A stretch of DNA of 19,480 nucleotides, from the NCBI GenBank assembly GCA_964484515.1, contig CAZAGT010000054.1, positions 1-19,480 of the forward strand. Reading direction: 5' to 3'. Below, in pieces: positions 13,584 through 19,480 of the stretch. The translations under genes were made by a program, and so were the position numbers. Numbering within the stretch: the first letter of the stretch is position 1; every line of letters begins with the position of its first letter. Origin of the DNA: CAZAGT01 sp964484515 (GTDB taxonomy: Bacteria > Desulfobacterota > DSM-4660 > Desulfatiglandales > HGW-15). Under the pieces are notes generated by a model. The model saw only the letters and a list, made by a program, of their open reading frames with translations. It ran no database searches and was not told where the DNA came from.

Positions 13584-14825
13584 ATGCAGGATTTGAGTAA
13601 GATGCCGCAGCTTGATGATGAAACGAAACAGATTCAAAGGGTCGCGTTGTATGGGTTCCTGGTCAACCTCAGCCTTGCCATCATGAAGGCTGCTCTGGCG
13701 GTCCTTTCAGATAGCCTCGCCGTCACCGCCAGCGCAATCGATTCGGCAACAGATTCTATTGCTTCTTTGATCCTCTTGGGAGGCGTCAAACTCTCCATCC
13801 GCAGGTCAGCCACCTTTCCCTTAGGTCTGTACAAGATCGAAAACGTCATCTCGGTCATCGTCGCCCTGTTTATCTTCCTGGCAGGATACGAAATCGCACG
13901 TGAGGTCCTTATCCCCGCTGAAGAACTCCCTCGTATCTCGCCGGCGGTCATCATCCTCTTGGCGGCCGGCACCGCGATCATCTTTATTTTCGGCCGGTAT
14001 GCCATCGCCGTAGGCAAAAGGACCGGCTCTCCCACCCTGATGGCCGAGGGTCGCCATCGACAAGTCGACGTCTTCTCCTCGATCGTGGTGCTGGGCTCGG
14101 TCATCATGAGTTACGCGAACCTTCGCTTTGATTTGTTCGGCATCACGATTGATCAGATCGCCGCCGGTCTGGTGCTTGTCTTCATCGCTCGCGCAGGATG
14201 GGAGTTACTCTCCGGCGGCATGCGTGTCCTTCTTGATGCGTCGATTGACTTCGACACCCTGGAGCAGATTCGAAAGATCATTGAGGCCGAGCCGTTGGTT
14301 GTCACCGTGCGCTCTTTGGTTGGTCGCAGCGCGGGCCGCTTCCGTTTTGTTCAGGCCGATGTCATCCTGCGGACAGAAGACCTTAAGAAGGCGCATCACG
14401 TCAGCGAGAATATCGAGTCCGTTATTCGTCGCGAGGTGCAAAACGTGATCAGGGTGACGATTCGTGTCGAACCGCAGGCCCGTGATTATTTGCGGCTGGC
14501 GATTCCGGTTGAAGAACCGGAGGGGCGAATAAGCCAACATTTCGGGGAATCGCCGTACTTCGCGCTGATTCTCATCCGTCAATCCGATCTCAAGATCGAA
14601 GAGCGGGAATGTATTCGCAATCCACATAGAGAGGTCGAGACGGCCAAGGGAATTCAGGTGGCGGAATGGCTGGTCAAGAATAAGGTGGACTGGGTCATCC
14701 TCAAAGAGGAGATTGCGCACAAGGGTCCCGGATACGTCCTTTCCAATGCCAACGTAAAAATCCGAGTGGTTCCCTTTAGTGAATTGGACGAAGCGATTGA
14801 TGCGGTCCTTTCCGAGCTTCGTTGA
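13584..14825 (+). CDS. Cation diffusion facilitator with C-terminal NifX-like domain
   Basis: A 413-residue fusion. Residues ~15-300 are a CDF metal-proton antiporter with six membrane helices and a cytoplasmic C-terminal domain. The transport site can be seen as D53-x3-D57 in helix 2 and H158-x3-D162 in helix 5, the DDHD set of FieF/YiiP-type zinc/iron/manganese carriers. Residues ~302-413 are a NifX/NifB-C (DIM) domain starting YLRLAIPVEEPEG, with ISQHFGESPYFALILI and AKGIQVAEWLVKNKVDWVILKEEI. The extra domain probably binds a metal or metal cluster at the cytoplasmic face. ATG 13584 follows the kinase stop by three bases with only a weak ribosome binding site, indicating translational coupling. 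Divalent metal efflux is the likely task; the exact metal is not decided by sequence. Confidence 0.88.
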   Translation: MQDLSKMPQLDDETKQIQRVALYGFLVNLSLAIMKAALAVLSDSLAVTASAIDSATDSIASLILLGGVKLSIRRSATFPLGLYKIENVISVIVALFIFLAGYEIAREVLIPAEELPRISPAVIILLAAGTAIIFIFGRYAIAVGKRTGSPTLMAEGRHRQVDVFSSIVVLGSVIMSYANLRFDLFGITIDQIAAGLVLVFIARAGWELLSGGMRVLLDASIDFDTLEQIRKIIEAEPLVVTVRSLVGRSAGRFRFVQADVILRTEDLKKAHHVSENIESVIRREVQNVIRVTIRVEPQARDYLRLAIPVEEPEGRISQHFGESPYFALILIRQSDLKIEERECIRNPHREVETAKGIQVAEWLVKNKVDWVILKEEIAHKGPGYVLSNANVKIRVVPFSELDEAIDAVLSELR

Positions 14826-14883
14826 GGGATGAGAGAGGCTTGGTTTTATTATGGTAAACAGGTCGGAAAAGAGAATGTGTATC

Positions 14884-15160
14884 ATCTTAGGTTTTTGAAA
14901 CGACTCAACGTCCGGCCATGGGGGTTTCTTTTCAAAAACAAAACATTACCCGGTCGAACGCTGAAGAAGCTGCCAAGCAAGGCGGCCGACGCAAATTGGG
15001 AGAATGCGCGCAGCCACTCAGCCGGGCATATTCCGCTGTGGCCCTTCGGCCGCCTCGGGTAGCGCCTTACACCGAGACCTCGCACTCAATTCCTCGTTTT
15101 TGAAAAGAGACCCCCATGACCGGAAGGACCAAGTGCCGTAGCGTTTCAAGAATCTAAAAT
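14884..15160. mobile_element. MITE-like element with long imperfect terminal inverted repeats
   Basis: The inner part of each arm matches at 27 of 29 bases: 14911-14939 (TCCGGCCATGGGGGTTTCTT and on) pairs with 15096-15124. The outer part, 14887-14902 (TTAGGTTTTTGAAACG), pairs with 15142-15157 at 14 of 16 bases, the arms being offset by short unmatched inserts. Inside, AGGCGGCCGA (14980-14989) pairs with TCGGCCGCCT (15046-15055). The whole would fold into one long hairpin of about 275 bp without coding capacity. No target-site duplication is obvious. This could be a miniature inverted-repeat transposable element or a large structured RNA or terminator. Its right edge touches the ATG at 15159 of the radical SAM gene. 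Confidence 0.55.
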
Positions 15161-16256
15161 GTTACGAGAATGTATGTTTGAATGGTTGCACAGATCCCTT
15201 GAAAAGATTGGTAGCCCGGAGCTGGACTGGGTCCAGGTGGAAGTAACGACCCACTGTGAGGCAAGCTGCATCTATTGCCCTCATACTCTCTTGAGGTCAC
15301 AGTGGAAGGGCAAGCACATGAGCCTGGGACTATTTTGCCAATTAGTTCCCTACCTTAGATACACCGAGTTGGTCTACCTTCAAGGTTGGGGGGAGCCATT
15401 ACTCAACAACGATATCTTTGAGATGATCGGGATATGCAAACGGCGGGGAAAGCGCGTTGGCTTCAGTACAAACGGGATGCTGTTGACTGAGGATACCCTT
15501 AGACAGTTGGTCGACTTACGGCTGGACATCCTCGGTGTCAGCCTTGCGGGGACCACTGCGGCGAGTCATAATCGAATCCGTAAGGGCACCAATTTTGATG
15601 AGGTGATTTCCAACCTCGAGCATTTAATTGAAATCAAGGCATCCAAGCGCAGTGAGGTGCCGAATGTGCACCTCGCCTTCCTGATGCTAAAATCAAATTT
15701 TGCCGAGCTTGAAGAGATTGTGCCCCTCGCTAAAAGGACGGGAGCTGCGCAGATTGTAGCTAGCAACTTGACATTGATTTTGTATCCCGCCCTTTCCGAT
15801 GAGGCTATTTTCAATGACGAGCAACGGATGGAAGCCTACTGCAACTCGCTTGAGCAGACCAGGAAGAGCGCTAGTCGAGAGGACCTTGTGTTCGAATACC
15901 ATGGTCCCCGTGCTGTCACTCACTCCGTCCGGTGTCGTGAAAATGTGCACCGGGCGTGCGTGGTGTGCGTCGAGGGTGATGTGGTCCCCTGTGTTTACAC
16001 CGATCCAGTGCTCTGTGAAGCTTCCCGGGGTCCTCACGAGACCTTTTCCCATCATTTCTTCAGAGGGCAAGATCTCCCTCTGAAGCCTATGTCATTTGGC
16101 AAGATTGGGGATGAGAACCTTACTCGCATCTGGGAGAAAAGATGTTACCAACGGTTGCGATGTCTCTTTGCTGGTGGGACCGAAGACCATCCGGAGCAGA
16201 CGCTACTGCAATTGCCGCAAGCCTGCCTTACTTGTTATACGCGGCTAGGTGTATGA
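15159..16256 (+). CDS. Radical SAM/SPASM-type protein
   Basis: A 365-residue radical SAM enzyme. Near the N-terminus VEVTTHCEASCIYCPH gives the CxxxCxxC that holds the [4Fe-4S] cluster (C33, C37, C40). It is followed by QGWGEPLLN, the GGEP-like S-adenosylmethionine motif, and a FSTNGMLL strand. The C-terminal third is rich in cysteines (CRENVHRACVVCVEGDVVPC and ACLTC), the pattern of a SPASM extension with extra Fe-S clusters, as in maturases of peptides and metalloenzymes. No obvious small peptide substrate was identified nearby. The ATG at 15159 lies at the edge of the inverted-repeat element; a second ATG at 15174 is also possible, and neither has a strong ribosome binding site. The octaheme cytochrome follows 358 bp later on the same strand. 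The substrate is unknown. Confidence 0.85.
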   Translation: MLRECMFEWLHRSLEKIGSPELDWVQVEVTTHCEASCIYCPHTLLRSQWKGKHMSLGLFCQLVPYLRYTELVYLQGWGEPLLNNDIFEMIGICKRRGKRVGFSTNGMLLTEDTLRQLVDLRLDILGVSLAGTTAASHNRIRKGTNFDEVISNLEHLIEIKASKRSEVPNVHLAFLMLKSNFAELEEIVPLAKRTGAAQIVASNLTLILYPALSDEAIFNDEQRMEAYCNSLEQTRKSASREDLVFEYHGPRAVTHSVRCRENVHRACVVCVEGDVVPCVYTDPVLCEASRGPHETFSHHFFRGQDLPLKPMSFGKIGDENLTRIWEKRCYQRLRCLFAGGTEDHPEQTLLQLPQACLTCYTRLGV

Positions 16257-16614
16257 GGAGTCGTAGAATTTTCAACTGTACAATAATGGTTGTAGGCTCA
16301 TACCTGACGGCTGTCGCTTTTGGGTCCTCCGTGCTTCGCCTGTGATGTTGAATGATCCGAAGCACTTATGAACACCCTTGGCAAAAAGCCGGGTCCCGCT
16401 CTGGTATTTCTGTGAACACCTGAGCAAAGGAGGGACACCCATGGCTGGACGGACCCAACCCCGCCGCCCGGATTCTCTTGGCGAAGTCCTCATCGAAGGA
16501 ATCATGATGGGTGGAAAAGAAATCCCGTTGCGGGAGCAGAAGGGGTGGGGTAGTGGCAAATTACCGGTCGACTCCGTCGCATCAACGAACGAAGCCTTAT
16601 TGGAAAGGAGCAAC
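16257..16614. other. Gap before the octaheme cytochrome, with an extra in-frame start
   Basis: The left part has an inverted repeat, GTGCTTCG (16331-16338) with CGAAGCAC (16358-16365) and a 19-base loop, without a T-run. From 16441 an ATG behind a strong AAAGGAGG opens a frame that runs without a stop into the cytochrome gene. It could be a 58-residue leader of that protein or a remnant of a separate small gene. Confidence 0.45.
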
Positions 16615-17937
16615 ATGTTATCACTTACTCACCATATGGTAGGCAAAATGACCCGATTCTGTCTCGCGCTTTTTTGCATTCTCGGCTTGACGAGAGCGGG
16701 CCCTGTGCCCGCCTCTTCTGTTCAAGATCGGGCACCGGAAGCGCCCAAAGTCGATTACACTCGTCCTGTAGAGCACCAGGAACTTGAGGACTACGCAGGA
16801 CCGTTTACCTGTGCCGAGTGCCATGAGGATGTGCTGGAAGAGGTGATGCGTTCGGCTCACTACACGTGGAAGCCAAAGTTGGCGAACGGGGGGAAATACT
16901 CCAAGCTCCAAATGACGGCTCCGACGATCAATTGGTTGGGCATTCTGAATGAGGAGAAGCATACCGCGGGCGGATGTGGCCTGTGTCATATCGGCGGCGG
17001 CCCAATCCCCGTGAATGCGGACAAGGCCCCCGAAACGGATAAGGGGAGGATAGACTGTCTCATATGCCATGCCGCTGAGTACGACATGAAGGTGCGTTAT
17101 CCAGAGAAAGTCGGAGACGGCTGGATCCTCCCTCAGGACAGAAGACTCGAGGCTGCAAGGAGCGTGGGAAGGACGACCCGGGATGCGTGTCTACGCTGTC
17201 ACTACATATCCCTCTGGGGTTACAAGAGAGGGGCCGAGATCAAGGGAGATGTCCACTTCAAGAAGAAGATGAGCTGCACCCGCTGCCACAGAGCAGAGAG
17301 TCACCGGTTTCCAGGATACGGCCCAACGATAACCAAGGAGGTCAGCCGACGGGTCCGATGCACGGATTGCCATGACCTCACGCCTCACCGAAGTGACGTG
17401 TTGAATCGGCATGTGCGCCTCGATTGCCGCACCTGCCACATCGTGTCGGCGAGTGGTGTTTTTTACAAAGACGGTACCCGTGAGGGCGTCATCGACGAAA
17501 GACGTGGCATATTCAAGATGGTGGAAAAGACAGGAACGCAAAGGCCCGTTTACTTCTGGTATGACGGTCTCTCCAGGGGGCCTTTGCCTCGTGGGAGCAG
17601 AAATGACCCATCGAGCAAGATACAGCCTTTCAAGAAGTTCACGGGTGTTGCTCCCGTGGACGCGCAAACCGGTGAATTCCTATGGTTGAAACTCCGTGTA
17701 TTTGCAGAGACCGGTGATGTCACGAGATCCATCGAAGCCGGAGCCACGGCAAGCTGCCGTCCTTACAGCGGCTCCTGGGTAGCAAAGGAGTATGACGTAT
17801 ATTTCCAACTCAGCCACGGAGTCACGAAAACGGACGCCCTACGATGCAAGGATTGTCACAGCCTTAACGGCACGATGGACTTCGAGGTACTGGGCTACTC
17901 GGAAGATGAGATCCAAAAACTGAAGAGAGCCCACTGA
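16615..17937 (+). CDS. Octaheme cytochrome c, tetrathionate-reductase (OTR) family
   Basis: About 440 residues with eight CxxCH heme sites, starting at residues 66, 121, 148, 192, 221, 249, 271 and 411. The wording around them follows the octaheme tetrathionate reductase (OTR) family. After the first site comes SAHYTWK; then RIDCLICH, RSVGRTTRDACLRCH, MSCTRCH, VRCTDCH with DLTPHR, a paired LDCRTCH, the stretch VYFWYDG, and the last site DALRCKDCH. Such enzymes are periplasmic and reduce tetrathionate, nitrite or hydroxylamine in vitro; the physiological substrate is unsettled. ATG 16615 behind AGGAG leaves a short basic stretch and a hydrophobic core (RFCLALFCILGL), a credible signal peptide. 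An upstream in-frame ATG at 16441 also has a strong ribosome binding site. No quinol-oxidising partner gene is seen beside it. Confidence 0.88.
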   Translation: MLSLTHHMVGKMTRFCLALFCILGLTRAGPVPASSVQDRAPEAPKVDYTRPVEHQELEDYAGPFTCAECHEDVLEEVMRSAHYTWKPKLANGGKYSKLQMTAPTINWLGILNEEKHTAGGCGLCHIGGGPIPVNADKAPETDKGRIDCLICHAAEYDMKVRYPEKVGDGWILPQDRRLEAARSVGRTTRDACLRCHYISLWGYKRGAEIKGDVHFKKKMSCTRCHRAESHRFPGYGPTITKEVSRRVRCTDCHDLTPHRSDVLNRHVRLDCRTCHIVSASGVFYKDGTREGVIDERRGIFKMVEKTGTQRPVYFWYDGLSRGPLPRGSRNDPSSKIQPFKKFTGVAPVDAQTGEFLWLKLRVFAETGDVTRSIEAGATASCRPYSGSWVAKEYDVYFQLSHGVTKTDALRCKDCHSLNGTMDFEVLGYSEDEIQKLKRAH

Positions 17938-18120
17938 AAAACACCGATACAGGATCGACATAAAAGGGAGTCGGACCCACGGAGGGCCATCTGTGCCGGG
18001 GATCGATGCGATCCATTCGGGCTGCATCATAATTTCGAATATGAAGGGTATGGATATCGGTTGCCAAATGACATCGACATCCGGGTCGTTCAGGACCGAT
18101 CTGAAAAAGGAGTGGCACAC

Positions 18121-18246
18121 ATGCGCAATAGCAAGTGGAGCGGTCGGGCCTTTACCTCAGTGTGCTCACTGGTGGGTTTTATCTTGCTATGCCGACCGGC
18201 ATGGCTTCACCCCGATCAAGATATTAACCACCATTCTGGTAAATGA
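18121..18246 (+). CDS. Possible 41-residue secreted peptide or truncated gene
   Basis: ATG 18121 has AAGGAG eight bases upstream. It opens a frame whose start is a plausible signal peptide: basic MRNSKWSGR followed by a hydrophobic core (SVCSLVGFILL). The frame stops after 41 codons with a short His-rich end (HPDQDINHHSGK). It may be the 5' remnant of a periplasmic protein gene cut by the repeat element that starts at 18250, or a genuine short peptide. No family is recognised. The remainder of 17938-18120 shows no gene. Confidence 0.35.
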   Translation: MRNSKWSGRAFTSVCSLVGFILLCRPAWLHPDQDINHHSGK

Positions 18247-18249
18247 CAC

Positions 18250-18372
18250 CTAGTGTAGCCTAACGCTATTCCTTTAGGAAGTTCAGCACTTCCCCTTCCC
18301 CCTTGATGGGGGAGGTTGGGTGCGGCTGACAATAATTCATTTTGGCAAGATGGTAATGTGGCATTACACTAG
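18250..18372. repeat. Hairpin element with outer inverted repeat
   Basis: CTAGTGTA (18250-18257) and TACACTAG (18365-18372) form an outer inverted repeat, extended by GCC/GGC beyond a two-base bulge. Inside, CTTCCCCC-TTGAT-GGGGGAGG makes a strong stem. The C-rich stem of this kind is common in dispersed intergenic repeats of bacteria. It lies between convergent genes, so it may also act as a transcription barrier. It has no coding capacity. Confidence 0.45.
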
Positions 18373-18376
18373 ATAC

Positions 18377-19099
18377 CTATTTTGCCATAATCAATCGCTT
18401 CGTTCCCTTAATCTGTCTGAAATTGGCCCCTTCACTGATGCACCGTAAGGCCAGTTCAGGATCTATGACCTTTGTGCCAGCCACGGCATCAACCCCGTGA
18501 TCAAAGAAGATCGGGGACAGGGGTGCACTATCGCCCAGGATGATGACATAGGCATCGGGCTTGCAGAGTATGAGGAGATGGTCCAGGGTATGGTTGGTTA
18601 AGGCGGTCCCTGTTATGCCGACGACGTCTGCTTGAGGGATGAGGTTGTCGGCCTCGGCCTCTGGAAGGTCCTCATCCACCGGGTTTTTTTCTATGACCCA
18701 TAGTCTTGCCGCCCTTTGGCGAACTCTGGGTATAAAGGGAAAGTGTCCTACAATGGCTATGCTCTTTCCTTCTCCCCGTTCGATGATGAGGTCAGCCGCG
18801 TTGCGTTCGACACAGGAGGGCTCCTCAATCTCAAGGAGCGAGTTGATGGCGGCTACTCCAATCGCCGCCTCCAGGAGGCTCTCGCAATAGGCCATCTGAG
18901 CCAATTGCTCGGCGCTCTTTTCCGTCAGAGCCCCCGCTTCTTTCACCAGCGGCGGTTTCTGGCGCAGGGCATCCCTGGGCAGCGTCGCCGCAAGTCCGCA
19001 GTTTCGGCTCAAGACGGCCGTATGAAACACACCCTGTCTTATCTCCCGCACCGGAAAATCGAATTCCAGCGTACCCATGAGGTCATCGAGAATCTTCAC
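18377..19099 (-). CDS. DUF364 putative heavy-metal chelation protein
   Basis: 240 residues with the two-part layout of the DUF4213/DUF364 family. A short N-terminal enolase-like region (to ~95; it includes HTAVLSRNCGLAATLP and EAAIGVAAINSLL) is followed by a Rossmann-like half with SIAIVGHFPFIPRVRQRAARLWVIEKNP, DVVGITGTALTNHTLDHLL and VIILGDSAPLSPIFFDHGVD. The family is predicted to chelate metal or handle a metallo-cofactor, and its genes recur beside molybdenum- and nickel-handling genes; no reaction is firmly known to me. The start is GTG 19099 with GAGG five bases upstream. It lies 95 bp downstream of the NifX-like gene on the same strand, a likely two-gene unit, and converges on the octaheme cytochrome region. 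Confidence 0.8.
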   Translation of the reverse strand: MKILDDLMGTLEFDFPVREIRQGVFHTAVLSRNCGLAATLPRDALRQKPPLVKEAGALTEKSAEQLAQMAYCESLLEAAIGVAAINSLLEIEEPSCVERNAADLIIERGEGKSIAIVGHFPFIPRVRQRAARLWVIEKNPVDEDLPEAEADNLIPQADVVGITGTALTNHTLDHLLILCKPDAYVIILGDSAPLSPIFFDHGVDAVAGTKVIDPELALRCISEGANFRQIKGTKRLIMAK

Positions 19100-19194
19100 G
19101 TCATCCTCACTTTTCTTCTGTAAAACAAACCATCCGTTGTCACCGCATCCAGCTCGGCAAAGAGCTTTACCAGGAGAGTTTGTACCGTGATTGT

Positions 19195-19480
19195 CTAGCT
19201 CGGACGATTCAGAGCGGTTTTCACGGCCTCTTTCACGCGGCCGGAGAACGGAATCGGATCGATCTGCTTTTCTCGCAGGCTGGCCCTGATATTCACCCCA
19301 AAATTGCCGGCAACCATGCTCCCAACGCCCTTTCCGGCCAGCAAGTCGGCCACCAAGGGTCCGGCTCCCCCGCCGGTGTCACGGTGAGGATTAGGGAGGG
19401 TTTCGACCAAAGCGCCCTGATGGTCAAAGATTTGGAAATACGGGCTGCGGCCGGCTACAGCGGCAACCGGATCCGTGATC
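19195..19480 (-). CDS. NifX-like (DIM) domain protein, 5' end outside the window
   Basis: The frame is open from the right edge of the window to a stop at 19195, giving about 94 residues. It reads DPVAAVAGRSPYFQIFD, then ETLPNPHRD, then TGGGAGPLVADLLAGKGVGSMV, then AGNFGVNIRASLREKQI. This is the standard NifX/NifB-C fold lacking its first residues, as in stand-alone proteins that carry iron-molybdenum or other metal-cluster precursors. A TTG at 19410 is not needed as a start because the homology continues upstream of it. It precedes the DUF364 gene on the same strand. It is the third NifX-like domain in the window and the only unfused one. Confidence 0.75.
   Translation of the reverse strand, partial: ITDPVAAVAGRSPYFQIFDHQGALVETLPNPHRDTGGGAGPLVADLLAGKGVGSMVAGNFGVNIRASLREKQIDPIPFSGRVKEAVKTALNRPS

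Noticed and set aside
14829..15062. 77-codon frame following the CDF gene
   Set aside because: Most of it lies within the inverted-repeat element, and it has no recognisable domain.

Overview
The window looks like chromosomal DNA of an anaerobic, probably sulfate-reducing or metal-reducing bacterium of the Desulfobacterota (former Deltaproteobacteria) type. This is an inference from gene content: a PAS-type sigma-54 activator, NifX-like domains, a RACo-type corrinoid activator, ferredoxin and zinc-ribbon mini-proteins with Gly/Arg-rich leaders, and a periplasmic octaheme cytochrome c. No rRNA, tRNA, CRISPR array or transposase gene was seen.

Layout. 1-489 holds no convincing gene. On the minus strand, 4763-490 reads as one block: a sigma-54 activator, a permease split over two adjacent genes whose first half carries an N-terminal NifX-like domain, one doubtful and one credible small protein, and a TPR protein. 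A roughly 490-bp divergent region rich in TAACGTTA-type palindromes separates the activator from a plus-strand block. That block contains thioredoxin, a zinc-ribbon Gly/Arg-rich protein, a thioredoxin reductase split by one frameshift, and a 637-residue [2Fe-2S]/ASKHA protein of the RACo family (5255-9141).

After a GC-rich gap that may be a structured RNA come a small ferredoxin, a DUF1638 protein, a 10-TM putative heavy-metal exporter and a 66-residue protein (9445-11930). Next is a PAS histidine kinase three bases upstream of a cation diffusion facilitator that carries a C-terminal NifX-like domain (12396-14825). A MITE-like inverted-repeat element (about 14884-15160) then leads into a radical SAM/SPASM protein and an OTR-family octaheme cytochrome. 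At the right edge, on the minus strand, a NifX-like protein (partial) precedes a DUF364 putative metal-chelation protein.

How it fits together (inference). The recurring theme is metal or metalloid handling coupled to thiol and Fe-S redox chemistry. There are three separate transport systems, three NifX-like domains (two fused to transporters), a thioredoxin pair, an ATP-driven low-potential electron activator and a putative metal-chelation protein. The left half appears to be a sigma-54 regulon: the activator lies among its probable binding sites, and near-identical -24/-12-like elements precede the thioredoxin and zinc-ribbon genes. The sequence does not tell which metal or metal complex is handled.
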